A stretch of DNA of 46,759 bases from Flavobacteriales bacterium (lineage in GTDB: Bacteria > Bacteroidota > Bacteroidia > Flavobacteriales_G > Salibacteraceae), in contig DNTB01000036.1 of assembly GCA_003499525.1 (NCBI GenBank), positions 1 to 46,759 of the forward strand, given 5' to 3'. Below are positions 9,402 through 18,544 of the stretch, piece by piece. How positions within the stretch are numbered: position 1 is the stretch's first letter; each line of letters starts with the position of its first letter. A program made the translations under genes and the position numbers. Under the pieces are notes generated by a model. That model made no database searches. It saw nothing but the letters and a program-made list of their open reading frames with translations, and was not told where the DNA came from.

Positions 9402-10344
9402 ATGCCTGTACTGTTATAAGAGTTTGGATGAAGATCAGGTGGACTATCACCCGAAGTGCATTAAGGCATTTTTTGGAACCAAACATGCGCCCCTATTACC
9501 CTATCATTTATCGGAGATGGAAAAATTGGCGAAAGAGGCCGCAGAATTATCCATTACGGTTCCGGGTGTTCAGCCAAAATTGTCTTTAGGGTGGATAAAA
9601 ACGGCCTTAGAAAATGGCCATCAGGGGCAATTGACCATCATGGATGCTTTAGAAGGGAACTATATCCTAAAACCACAGAATGCCGATTATTCGCAGATGC
9701 CCGAAAATGAGCACCTCACCATGAAATTGGCCGCATTATTCAAAATCGACATTGTGCCTATAAACATGATTCGTTTACAATCGGGAGAGCTTTGTTTTAT
9801 TACCAAACGCATTGATCGTAACCCGGATGGATCCAAAAATCATATGATCGATTTTCTGCAAATTCTTGAGCTGGCCGATAAATACAAGGGCACCATGGAA
9901 TCACTCGGTAGTACCATAGGCGTTTTGTCCGCAAATACCTTGTTAGACAAGCTCCGTTTTTTTGAATCTGCGGTTTTCAATTATGTCATCGGGAACAACG
10001 ATATGCATCTGAAAAACTATTCTATGCTTTTATCAGAGTTTGGCTGGGTGCTTTCGCCTTTTTACGACTTTTTGAACGTGAAGCTAATCTTACCAAAAGA
10101 TAATGAAGACACAGCCTTGCTACTGGGTGGTAAAAAGGAAAACTTCAATAAAGGGTATTTCGACCGCCTCGGCGCAGGATTACAATTGAACGACAAACAA
10201 ATCAATACGGTATATAAAAGGCTGCAAAAATGGCTCCCGGAAGCTATTCAATGGATAAACAGCTCTTTTCTTGATTCAGACCGACAAAAGGCTTACAAGG
10301 ATTTGATTAATGATCGTGTTAAGCTTTTCGCTGCAATAACCTAG
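9394..10344 (+). CDS. hipT: HipT/HipA-type serine-threonine kinase toxin
   Basis: 316 residues, HipA-like C-terminal kinase without the N-subdomain. Visible elements: a putative zinc knuckle C4-x2-C7 ... H19-x2-C22; a Gly-rich loop T55-V-P-G-V-Q-P-K62; NYILKPQ with the ATP-binding lysine; the catalytic segment GNND203-M-H-L-K-N208; and the metal-binding D225 in PFYDFLN. HipT of E. coli phosphorylates tryptophanyl-tRNA synthetase and HipA phosphorylates glutamyl-tRNA synthetase; the target here is unknown. The loop carries T and P where E. coli HipT has two autophosphorylated serines, so autoregulation may differ. The catalytic residues are intact. Confidence 0.8.
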   Translation: MSKCLYCYKSLDEDQVDYHPKCIKAFFGTKHAPLLPYHLSEMEKLAKEAAELSITVPGVQPKLSLGWIKTALENGHQGQLTIMDALEGNYILKPQNADYSQMPENEHLTMKLAALFKIDIVPINMIRLQSGELCFITKRIDRNPDGSKNHMIDFLQILELADKYKGTMESLGSTIGVLSANTLLDKLRFFESAVFNYVIGNNDMHLKNYSMLLSEFGWVLSPFYDFLNVKLILPKDNEDTALLLGGKKENFNKGYFDRLGAGLQLNDKQINTVYKRLQKWLPEAIQWINSSFLDSDRQKAYKDLINDRVKLFAAIT

Positions 10345-10771
10345 ACCAATACAGATTTAATCTGTGAAAATCAGAGAGAATCGGTGGTGGACCATAATCT
10401 ACCATGATCCAACAACCTGATTTATTGGGGGATCATTATTGCCACTAGCGATTTGTTAGGATTGCATGGCATTGAAGAAGGGTATCGCAGTTCCCTCTTT
10501 CTTCAGAGCATTCGATCTATTGAACACAGAAAAGGAACCGTAAATACACTACGTTATCGGGAATTTCTTTTGTCTAAGAAAAAGCCAAGTATGCGCAATA
10601 AAGAGTCAAAGAACGATCAAAAACAAACGAATAATTAAACACTGTCCTCATGGATCGCAAAAGGTCTGTTAACTGGAAGCATCTTATTCAATGGCTACAA
10701 TGGGCATTTGACGCGCCAATCCATGAGCCTGACGGATAGCAGGGAAGGATATGATGAAGAACACTATAATT
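10345..10771. other. Intergenic stretch after hipT
   Basis: About 430 bp with no convincing gene. At 10351-10365 there is a perfect small palindrome (ACAGATT-T-AATCTGT) followed by related AATC/TGTG words to about 10390; it may be a degenerate dispersed repeat or a weak hairpin terminator. A 61-codon open frame from a TTG at 10453 to 10638 has no recognisable family and no ribosome site, so I do not call it. Confidence 0.4.
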
Positions 10772-10924
10772 ATGGCAGATTTGATTAATTTTTGCCACTA
10801 TAAAGATATGACCAGCACCACCATTTCCGACTGTGAACACACGATCAAGGGCATACGAGCGCGTGATCTTATTTCTTTCAATCCAATTGGCAATTATTTA
10901 ATAGAGTATTTGAGCGATCCCTGA
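10772..10924 (+). CDS. Small hypothetical ORF upstream of hsdR (doubtful)
   Basis: 50 codons, ATG to TGA, beginning MADLINFCHYKDM and ending YLIEYLSDP. I recognise no family. It ends 60 bp before hsdR on the same strand. It could be a leader peptide, a small control protein, or chance. The plausible amino-acid mix and an ATG start are the only support. Confidence 0.25.
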   Translation: MADLINFCHYKDMTSTTISDCEHTIKGIRARDLISFNPIGNYLIEYLSDP

Positions 10925-10984
10925 ATGGGTTTGAATTGATCAAACTTGACAAACTCGATCGAAGTTTTATGAATGATAGAATAC

Positions 10985-13807
10985 ATGAACCAAACCCCCG
11001 AACAAATAGCACGAGACAAAATTGACCAAATGTTAGTTGATGCCGGCTGGCTCGTTCAGTCAAAGGATAAAGTAAACTTATCTGCTGGCCCTGGTGTTGC
11101 ACTACGAGAAACAAATACATCGTCTGGTTCAGCCGATTACATCTTGTTTGTAAACTCAAAAGCAATTGGAGTCGTTGAAGCTAAAAAAGAAGACCTTGGT
11201 TTTAAATTAACGGAGGTAGAGGATCAATCTGTCAGATATGCTAATGATGCCATAAAGATTGGTAGATTTAAATTAGAAAGCGAAAAGCCCTTTGTGTATG
11301 AAAGCACTGGAACGGTTACGAGATTTACAGATTACAGAGACCCAAAACCAAGAGGAAGAAACGTTTTTAGTTTTCACAAACCTGAAACCATAGCGGAGTG
11401 GATTAAGAAAGGGCCTGCGCTGCGAGAACGACTATTAGATTTGCCAGCGCTAGATGCCACAGGGCTTCGACCTGCTCAAATTGTCGCCATTGAAAACCTA
11501 GAACATTCCTTCAAAAGGAATCGACCACGAGCATTGATTCAAATGGCTACGGGTGCCGGAAAAACTTTTACGGCTGCAACTTTTGTTTATCGCCTATTAA
11601 AACATGCTAATGCAAAACGAATCTTGTTTGTAGTGGATACTAAAAACTTGGGAGAACAAGCAGAACAGGAGTTTATGACCTTTCAGCCCAATGACGACAA
11701 TAGAAAATTCACCGAATTATACAATGTTCAGCGGTTAACATCCAGTTACATCGCTTCGGACAGCCAAGTTTGCATTTCAACCATACAGCGCCTCTATTCT
11801 ATTTTAAAAGGAGAAGAACTGGACGAAAGCGCAGAGCTCGACAATCCTGAGGAAAACACCTGGTTGAAAAACCAGATGAAAAAGAAAAAGGCCATCCCTG
11901 TGGATTACACTCCAAAAGTGCCGATCGAGCAATTTGATTTTATTGTGATTGACGAGTGCCACCGCTCCATTTATAATTTATGGAAACAGGTTTTGGATTA
12001 CTTTGATGCATTCTTAATTGGCTTAACGGCCACACCCGATAAAAGAACCTTTGGCTTCTTTAACGAAAATGTGGTGAGCGAGTACACTTACGAAGAATCC
12101 GTTATTGATGGTGTAAATGTACCCTATGATGTGTATACTATTGATACGGAGATTTCTCAAAAGGGAGAAACCTTAAAAGCAAAACAACTTATTGGTAAAA
12201 GAGATAAACTCACTCGAAGGGAACGTTGGGAGCAGTTGGATGAGGACACCAGTTATGCTAAAAATCAACTGGACAAAAAGGTGGTCAACCCGAGCCAAAT
12301 CAGAAACATCATACGCGAATACAAACATGCATTAAAGACAGCAATTTATCCCAAGCGTTTTGATGCAGCCGGTGAATATGAAGTGCCCAAAACACTGGTG
12401 TTTGCCAAAACTGATAGCCATGCCGATGACATTATAAAAATCATTCGTGAGGAATTTGATGAGGGCAACGACTTCTGCAAAAAGGTAACTTATAAAATTG
12501 ATGAAGACCCGAAATCGGTCTTGAATCGTTTTCGAAATTCCTATTATCCGCGTATTGCCGTTACGGTAGATATGATTGCCACAGGCACCGATGTAAAACC
12601 TTTGGAGGTATTGCTCTTTATACGTGATGTAAAAAGTGTCAACTACTTTGAGCAAATGAAAGGTAGAGGTACCCGAACCATCCATAACGATTCCTTGCAA
12701 ATGGTTTCGCGCACTGCCAAAAGCAAAACCCACTTTGTGATTGTAGATGCGATTGGTGCTACCAAATCTAAAAAGACCGATAGCCGACCGCTAGAACGCA
12801 AACCAAATTTAGACCTGAAGGATTTACTGGGAGCGATAACTATAGGCGTTGCAGATGAAGATTTGTTTTTGTCTTTAGCGAATAGATTGATACGCCTAGA
12901 AAAGCAAATCACCGAAAAGGAAAAAGACAAGTTGTTAGAGTTTTCAGGCGGTAAGAACCTAAAGCAAATGACCAAGGAACTGATCGCCGCTTACGATCAA
13001 GATGAGATAGAGAAGAAAGCGCAGATTGAAATTGATAAAATTCCTGTGCCAGACCAAACCCCTGAATTGATTGATGAAGCCAAGAAAACCGCACAAGAAG
13101 AATTGGTGAGACAAGCAGCATCTTCCTTCAATGGCGAGTTAAATGATTACTTAGAGAATGTGCGTAGAGAACACGAACAGATTATTGATAGTGTAAACAT
13201 TGACACCGTTACCAAATCAGAATGGGACACCACTTCAGTAGATAAAGCAACGGCCATTGTAAAAGACTTTTCTGAATACCTGAAATTGCATAAAGACGAA
13301 ATAAAAGCCTTGAGCATTTTCTACAACCAGCCTTATAATCGTAGAGAGATAACGTTCAAAATGATTAAAGAGGTGTTTGATAAACTGACTTTAGAAAAGC
13401 CCATGCTTGCCCCCGACTATGTGTGGAATGCTTACTCAGCTCTGAGCCAGTCGAAGGGCGCCACCGTTCCAAATCAACCCAAAGATGAACTGACGGCATT
13501 GGTATCATTGATCCGCAGGGCTTGTGGTATTGATAGCGAACTGAAAGCATTTGATAAAACTATTGATGAGAATTTCAAAAATTGGATTTTCAAACAAAAC
13601 GCAGGGCAACACAACCGCTTTACCAACGAACAAATGGCCTGGCTACGCATGATTAAAGACCATGTAGTAAGCAGTTATCACATAGAATTAGATGATTTGG
13701 ATTACACGCCTTTTGATAGCCAGGGCGGAAGAGGAAAAATGTTCCAATTGTTTGGAAACGAAATGAATGGAATCATTGATGAATTAAATGAGGTATTGGC
13801 AGCATAG
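10985..13807 (+). CDS. hsdR: Type I restriction enzyme, R (translocase/endonuclease) subunit
   Basis: 940 residues from ATG 10985 (MNQTPEQIARDKIDQML); an ATG at 10973 would add four residues. N-terminal nuclease domain with D51 ... E65-A-K67 (ADYILFV...VVEAKK). Superfamily-2 motor: Walker A M187-ATGAGKT194, motif II D323-E-C-H326, motif III LTATP (347-351), and late motifs in TGTDVKPLEVLLFIRDVKS and QMKGRGTR. The C-terminal third is helical and ends in LDYTPFDSQGGRGKMFQLFG, matching the EcoEI R-protein C-terminal domain (type IB group). It needs HsdM and HsdS to find DNA. It is fully intact, unlike the other hsd genes here. A transposase gene follows 12 bp later. Confidence 0.93.
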   Translation: MNQTPEQIARDKIDQMLVDAGWLVQSKDKVNLSAGPGVALRETNTSSGSADYILFVNSKAIGVVEAKKEDLGFKLTEVEDQSVRYANDAIKIGRFKLESEKPFVYESTGTVTRFTDYRDPKPRGRNVFSFHKPETIAEWIKKGPALRERLLDLPALDATGLRPAQIVAIENLEHSFKRNRPRALIQMATGAGKTFTAATFVYRLLKHANAKRILFVVDTKNLGEQAEQEFMTFQPNDDNRKFTELYNVQRLTSSYIASDSQVCISTIQRLYSILKGEELDESAELDNPEENTWLKNQMKKKKAIPVDYTPKVPIEQFDFIVIDECHRSIYNLWKQVLDYFDAFLIGLTATPDKRTFGFFNENVVSEYTYEESVIDGVNVPYDVYTIDTEISQKGETLKAKQLIGKRDKLTRRERWEQLDEDTSYAKNQLDKKVVNPSQIRNIIREYKHALKTAIYPKRFDAAGEYEVPKTLVFAKTDSHADDIIKIIREEFDEGNDFCKKVTYKIDEDPKSVLNRFRNSYYPRIAVTVDMIATGTDVKPLEVLLFIRDVKSVNYFEQMKGRGTRTIHNDSLQMVSRTAKSKTHFVIVDAIGATKSKKTDSRPLERKPNLDLKDLLGAITIGVADEDLFLSLANRLIRLEKQITEKEKDKLLEFSGGKNLKQMTKELIAAYDQDEIEKKAQIEIDKIPVPDQTPELIDEAKKTAQEELVRQAASSFNGELNDYLENVRREHEQIIDSVNIDTVTKSEWDTTSVDKATAIVKDFSEYLKLHKDEIKALSIFYNQPYNRREITFKMIKEVFDKLTLEKPMLAPDYVWNAYSALSQSKGATVPNQPKDELTALVSLIRRACGIDSELKAFDKTIDENFKNWIFKQNAGQHNRFTNEQMAWLRMIKDHVVSSYHIELDDLDYTPFDSQGGRGKMFQLFGNEMNGIIDELNEVLAA

Positions 13808-13819
13808 TCAGTTGTCCGA

Positions 13820-14422
13820 ATGATGGAGAAATTTAAAGGTAAATATAGAATAGAATCCAATCGGTTAAAGGGGTGGGATTACAGTTCCAATGCCATGTAT
13901 TTTATTACGATTTGCACCCATGACCGATTCCATTTTTTTGGTGAAATTGAGAATCATAAAATGGTGTTATCGGAAATGGGGGAAATGGCACAAAAATATT
14001 GGTTAGAAATACCCGATCATTTTCCATTTGTGAAATTGGATGCATTTGTGGTAATGCCCAACCATGTACATGGAATCATCGAAATTGCAAAAAATAATGA
14101 TGGTCGCAACGTAGAGACGCAATATTTTGCGTCTCTACGTCCAACCATTGAACCGCCATTGCCATCAAAAAATAAATTTGGTCCACAATCCAAAAATTTG
14201 GCATCCATAATCCGTGGATATAAATCTGCGGTAACCACCTATGCCCGCAAAATGAACATCGATTTCGCCTGGCAATCCAATTACCACGACCACATCATCC
14301 GAGACGATAAATCGTATCACAACATTGCCAATTACATTATCAATAACCCCAAGCATTGGAAAGAAGAAACATTCAATCCCGTACAAGCGCAAGATAGTGC
14401 GTCACAAAAAGGCAGAACATGA
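13820..14422 (+). mobile_element. REP-associated tyrosine transposase (RAYT, IS200-like Y1)
   Basis: 200 residues from ATG 13820 (ATG 13823 is equally possible). HUH/Y1 features: YFITICTHDRFHFFG, LDAFVVMPNHVHGII with the H-x-H metal pair, and IIRGYKSAVTTYARK with the candidate catalytic Tyr. RAYTs are single-strand transposases linked to short palindromic REP elements. It lies between hsdR and hsdS, and its stop TGA overlaps the hsdS ATG (ATGA), so it is wired into the operon. A 32-bp palindrome at 14109-14140 lies in frame inside it, adding residues RNVETQYFASLRPT between the core motifs. Apart from that insertion the length is usual for the family. Confidence 0.85.
14109..14140. repeat. REP-like palindrome inside the RAYT gene
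   Basis: Perfect 14-bp arms (ACGTAGAGACGCAA and TTGCGTCTCTACGT) around a TATT loop. The GTAGAGACGC word is a widespread palindromic repeat in Bacteroidota and cyanobacteria (recalled from general knowledge). Here it is translated in frame. Confidence 0.8.
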
Positions 14423-15014
14423 GCAGTACACTAAGAGAAGATTGGGGACTTGTAAAATTGGCAGAAATTGGAGAGATTTATTCTGGTGGGACACCTAAAA
14501 CAAAAAATGAAGAATATTGGGGAGATGAAGTATCATGGATTTCACCATCTGATTTATCCGGATACGCTAGTAAATTTATTTCAAAAGGACAAAAGAGTAT
14601 TACGGAACTAGGATTAAGTAAGTCCTCTGCAAAACTAATTCCTGCTGGGAGTATTCTATTTTCCTCTCGTGCACCTATTGGTTACGTAGTTATAGCAAAT
14701 AATGATTTATCGACTAACCAAGGTTTCAAAAGCATAAGCCCCTCCTCATTTATTTTCAATGAATTTGTCTACTATTATTTAAAATCTTCAAAGAACTTAG
14801 CAGAACAAAATGCTAGTGGTACTACTTTCAAGGAGATATCAAAAAAGGCATTTTCAGAACTGCCTTTCCCTTTACCATCCCTCCCCGAACAACGCGCCAT
14901 AGTCGCCAAAATAGAAGAACTCTTTTCAGATTTAGACAAAGGCATAGCCGACCTCAAACGCGCCCAAGATCAATTAAAAGTATATCGCCAAGCGGTTTTG
15001 AAAAAAGCCTTTGA

Positions 15015-15020
15015 GGGGGG
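15015..15020 (+). other. Homopolymer G6 tract at the hsdS frame break
   Basis: Six consecutive G after TTTGA. One additional G restores the reading frame between the two target-recognition halves. Similar poly-G tracts cause phase variation of HsdS in Neisseria (NgoAV). A sequencing or assembly miscall is the main alternative. Confidence 0.6.
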
Positions 15021-15678
15021 TGGAAAAGGACTAGCGTGGATGAGCTATTTGATTTCGTTGGCGGAGGTACGCCAAGCAAAGGCAAAAAAGATTATTGGAA
15101 TGGTAATATACCATGGGCTTCTGTCAAAGACATAAAAGGTGACTATTTAGAAAAAACACAAGACTGTATAACTGAAAAAGGCTTAAAAAATAGTTCGGCA
15201 AATCTTGCACTAAAAGATGACGTAATTTTAATAACTCGAATTTCACCAGGGAAAAGTTTAGTCACAACAATTGATACTGCTATCAATCAAGATTTAAAAA
15301 TTGTTAAACCTAAAAACCCAATGTTTAACAAGTACATTCACTATTTATTCAAATCTATTGAACGTATTTGCATAAAGTTGTCAAGTGGTACAACAGTGAA
15401 AGGCATAAATCTAACCAACCTAAAATCAATTGAAATTCCCGTTATTGAAGAAAGGGAACAACACCAAATCGTTCAAGAAATCGAATCACGTTTATCCGTT
15501 TGCGATAAGGTAGAAGAAAGTATTACCGAGAGTTTAGAAAAAGCCAAGGCATTACGCCAAAGCATTCTAAAAAAAGCCTTTGAAGGCACGTTGCTTTCAG
15601 AAGAAGAAATAGCCACCTGCAAAGCCGCACCAGATTATGAACCTGCCAGTGTTTTGTTAGAAAAAATTAAAGCAGAGA

Positions 15679-15696
15679 CCCTTCGACAGGCTCAGG
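15679..15696. repeat. REP-like palindrome in the 3' end of hsdS
   Basis: CCCTTCGACAGGCTCAGG, an imperfect palindrome common as a dispersed repeat in Bacteroidota. It supplies the last residues of the HsdS half (TLRQAQD) before the Lys-rich tail. A second copy is in hsdM at 18046-18064. Confidence 0.7.
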
Positions 15697-15716
15697 ATAA
15701 AAAAAAGAAAAAGTAG

Positions 15717-16736
15717 ATGCAGGAGCAAGAACTAAATAGAAGCAACAATTTTTTACTCTATCGAAACGAAGATGGAGATGTAATAGTAGATGTTCTTTTA
15801 AAAGACGAAACCATCTGGCTAACCATCAACCAAATGGCGGAGTTATTTAGTATAGACAAAAGTGGTATTTCTCGCCATATCAAAAACGTTTATGATACAG
15901 GCGAACTGCAGCAAGAGGCAACTGTTGCAAAAATTGCAACAGTTCAAAATGAGGGTGGAAGAAACGTAAATCGCCAGCTCGAATTTTACAACCTAGATGT
16001 GATTATTTCAGTAGGGTATCGGGTAAATTCAATAAGAGGTACTCATTTCAGAATGTGGGCTACAAAACAACTCACTGAACTCATCCGTAAAGGCTTTGTC
16101 TTGGATAATGAAAAATTAAAAAATCCAGACAATCCTTTTGGCAAGGATTATTTTGACGAATTACTAGAATAAATAAGAGATATACGTTCTAGTGAAAAAC
16201 GCTTCTACCGAAAAATAACCGATATCTATGCCTTGGCGGTTGATTACGAACCCAAGACTGAAGAAACACAGGAGTTTTTTAAGATTGTGCAAAACAAACT
16301 CATTTTTGCCGCTACAGGAAATACAGCAGCAGAAGTAATTGCCCATCGCAGTGATACTACAAAAGACAATATGGGGCTAACCACTTGGAAAGGCTCGAGT
16401 GTAAGGAAACAAGATGTTATTGTTTCTAAGAATTATTTAAACAAAGAAGAGTTAGATATACTCAATAGAATTGTGACTATGTATTTAGACTATGCAGAAC
16501 TGCAGGCTAAAAATCACAAACAAATGTTCATGAAAGATTGGCGAGAAAAGCTAGACGCCTTTCTTCAATTTAACGGGCAAGAAATTCTCACCAATGCAGG
16601 TAACATCACCAAAAAAGTGGCAGACAAATTAGCAGAGAAAAAGTATGAGGAATTTCATCAAAATAGACGGATTCAAAGAGGTGATATAAGGTCCGATATA
16701 GATGAAGCAATAAAGCAATTAAAAGACGAAAAATGA
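15717..16736 (+). pseudogene. RhuM-family (Virulence_RhuM) gene with an in-frame TAA
   Basis: The reading frame is continuous for 339 codons except for a TAA at 16170-16172 (codon 152). N-terminal part: DETIWLTINQMAELFSIDKSGISRHIKNV, then RQLEFYNLDVIISVGYRVNS and GTHFRMWATKQL. After the stop: IRDIRSSEKRFYRKITDIYALAVDYEP and a helical C-terminus, as in intact RhuM proteins. The residue expected before IRDIRSSEKRFY is a polar or basic one, so a single C-to-T change of CAA or CGA-like ancestors could explain it. RhuM genes often travel inside type I restriction loci; their role is unclear. It directly abuts hsdS and overlaps hsdM by four bases. The first 151 residues could be made as a short form. 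Confidence 0.85.
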
Positions 16737-18277
16737 CAGACTCAAGTATCGTATCCAAAATTTGGAACCTCGCGGGCGTATTGCGTGATGATGGGGTGAG
16801 TTATGGAGATTACCTGGAGCAGATCACCTATTTGCTATTCCTTAAAATGGCAGATGAACTGAACAAACCGCCCTATAGCAAAGGATTAAAATTCCCCAAG
16901 CTTAAAGATATAGAAGGAAACGAAATTACACATGGAGAAACCTGTGATTGGGAAACTCTTTCTAGCAAAAGAGGTGCAGAATTAGAATCTTTTTACAGCC
17001 AATTATTGCGTAGTCTATCTACAGAAAAAGGAATGCTTGGTCAGATTTTTACCAAAAGCAAAAACGAGATTCAAGACCCTTCCAAACTTTTGAAGGTTAT
17101 CGATCTAATCGACAAAGAGAATTGGAACATGATGGGTGCCGACATCAAAGGAAAAATCTATGAAGGGCTGTTGGAGAAAAACGCCATGGATAGCAGTGGC
17201 AGCTCAGGTGCAGGCCAATACTTTACACCCAGGGCTTTAATCAAAACCATTGTTGCTTGTGTGCAACCAAAACCCAAGAAAACCGTTGCAGACCCTGCTT
17301 GTGGCACGGGAGGTTTCTTTTTAGCTGCTTACGATTGGATTGTAGCCAACCACAAATTAGACCGTGAGAAAAAAAACTTTCTAGAGAACGAAACCTTCTA
17401 CGGAAATGAGATTGTAGCCAATACACGAAGGATGTGCTTAATGAATATGTATTTGCACAATATTGGTGATCTAGAAGGTGATCCGACTATAAAATCGGCA
17501 GATGCCTTGATTTCAGATGATGGCTTTCGAGTGGATTATGTGCTAGCCAACCCTCCTTTCGGTAAGAAAAGTAGTATCACCATTACCAATGAAGATGGTG
17601 AAGCGGAAAAGCAAGACATGAGCTACAACCGCTAGGATTTTTGGGAAACCACATCCAACAAGCAATTGAACTTCTTGCAGCACATCAAAACCATGCTTAA
17701 AATTACCGGTGAAGCTGCGGTTGTATTGCCGGATAACGTGTTGTTTGAAGGTGGAGCAGGTGAGGAAGTGAGAAAGCAGTTATTGAAGACCACCGAATTA
17801 CACACCATACTTCGTTTACCCACAGGAATTTTCTACGCACCAGGTGTAAAAGCGAATGTACTTTTCTTCAATAACAAACCCGCTAGCAAAGAAGCTTGGA
17901 CAAAAGACATTTGGTTCTACGATTACAGAACCAACATTCACCACACCCCTAAAAAACGTGTGATGACCGTGCAACACCTGGAGGAATTCATCAAACTCTA
18001 CAATCCCGACAATCTGAATAAGAGAAAGGAAACATGGAGTGAAGACCCTTCGACAGGTTCAGGGTCAGAAGGCAGATGGCGTAAATATTCTTATGAGGAA
18101 ATCATGGCAAGAGATAAAACGAGCTTGGAGATCTTCTGGATTAAAGACAAAAGTTTAACCGACTTAGACAATCTTCCTGACCCTGATATTTTGGCTAATG
18201 AAATTATCGACAACCTTGAATCCGGATTAAATAGTTTCAGAGAAATTATGGAAACGATTAACGGAAATGAAAAGTGA
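16733..18277 (+). pseudogene. hsdM: Type I N6-adenine methyltransferase subunit with an in-frame TAG
   Basis: 514 codons in one frame, interrupted only by TAG at 17633-17635 (codon 301). N-terminal HsdM helical domain (SKIWNLAGVLRDDGVSYGDYLEQITYLLFLKMADE), SAM-binding motif I A186-DPACGTGG194, catalytic N273-PPF. The stop follows in SYNR*DFWETTSNKQLNFLQH, where relatives have a Gln codon, so CAG-to-TAG is the simplest origin. The downstream part keeps GEAAVVLPDNVLFEGGAGE and the C-terminal region, with a REP-like palindrome in frame at 18046. The truncated 300-residue product would have both catalytic motifs but lack the rest of the fold, and is probably inactive. Confidence 0.88.
18046..18064. 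repeat. REP-like palindrome inside hsdM
   Basis: CCCTTCGACAGGTTCAGGG, an imperfect palindrome with arms CCCT(T)/AGGG and one mismatch to the hsdS copy. It is translated in frame as DPSTGSGS in the hsdM C-terminal part. Confidence 0.7.
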
Positions 18278-18544
18278 AGGGACGCCGATAATTATCTGAT
18301 TTATTGAATCTTCCCGAATCAGGTAGTTGAAAGTAAATTGAATAAAGCTAACAATACAAGGACTTTCTCTAATGCCACGGAATGTAGCCTAACAAATCAA
18401 GCCCATTGGCTCATGTCTATTTAAATGCTCAATTTAACGTCGATCGTGTGATCATGACATTCAATTTTGTCGATGTTATTGCTGGTAGATTTCCACATAA
18501 ATGATAAATATTGCACCTCAGTAAAATGAATTTTTAAACCACTT
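18278..18544. other. Intergenic stretch after hsdM
   Basis: About 270 bp with no gene or strong hairpin that I can support. It separates the restriction locus from the membrane nuclease-like gene and may hold the latter's promoter. Confidence 0.3.

Larger units (their letters stand above)
14419..15716 (+). pseudogene. hsdS: Type I specificity subunit, two halves out of frame at a G tract
   Basis: HsdS has two target-recognition domains (TRD) with helical spacers. Half 1 (14419 onward) has TRD1 starting KLAEIGEIYSGGTPKTKNEEYWG and a spacer with LPEQRAIVAKIEELFSDLDK...LKKAFEG. It then runs into a wrong frame and stops at 15135. Half 2, readable from 15015 to 15716, has TRD2 starting DELFDFVGGGTPSKGKKDYW and spacer EEREQHQIVQEIESR...LKKAFEG. 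The frame breaks at the six-G tract 15015-15020; seven Gs would give a continuous 433-residue protein reading KKAFEGGWKRTSVDEL across the joint. Either half might work as a dimerising half-subunit. It overlaps the RAYT and abuts the RhuM gene. Confidence 0.85.

Noticed and set aside
8870..10344. Broken hipA gene caused by a frameshift between hipS and hipT
   Set aside because: Both frames have proper starts with short overlaps, hipT begins with its own zinc-knuckle-like N-terminus, and the three-gene order matches known hipBST systems.
10453..10638. 61-codon frame with TTG start after hipT
   Set aside because: No family, no ribosome site, unusual composition; left as an intergenic note.
12332..12733. 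133-codon reverse frame inside hsdR
   Set aside because: Lies within the conserved helicase domain of hsdR and has no family features.
16170..17635. Recoding of TAA and TAG to Gln in this genome region
   Set aside because: Other genes throughout the window end normally at TAA, TAG and TGA, and no suppressor tRNA is seen; simple mutation or sequence error explains both stops.
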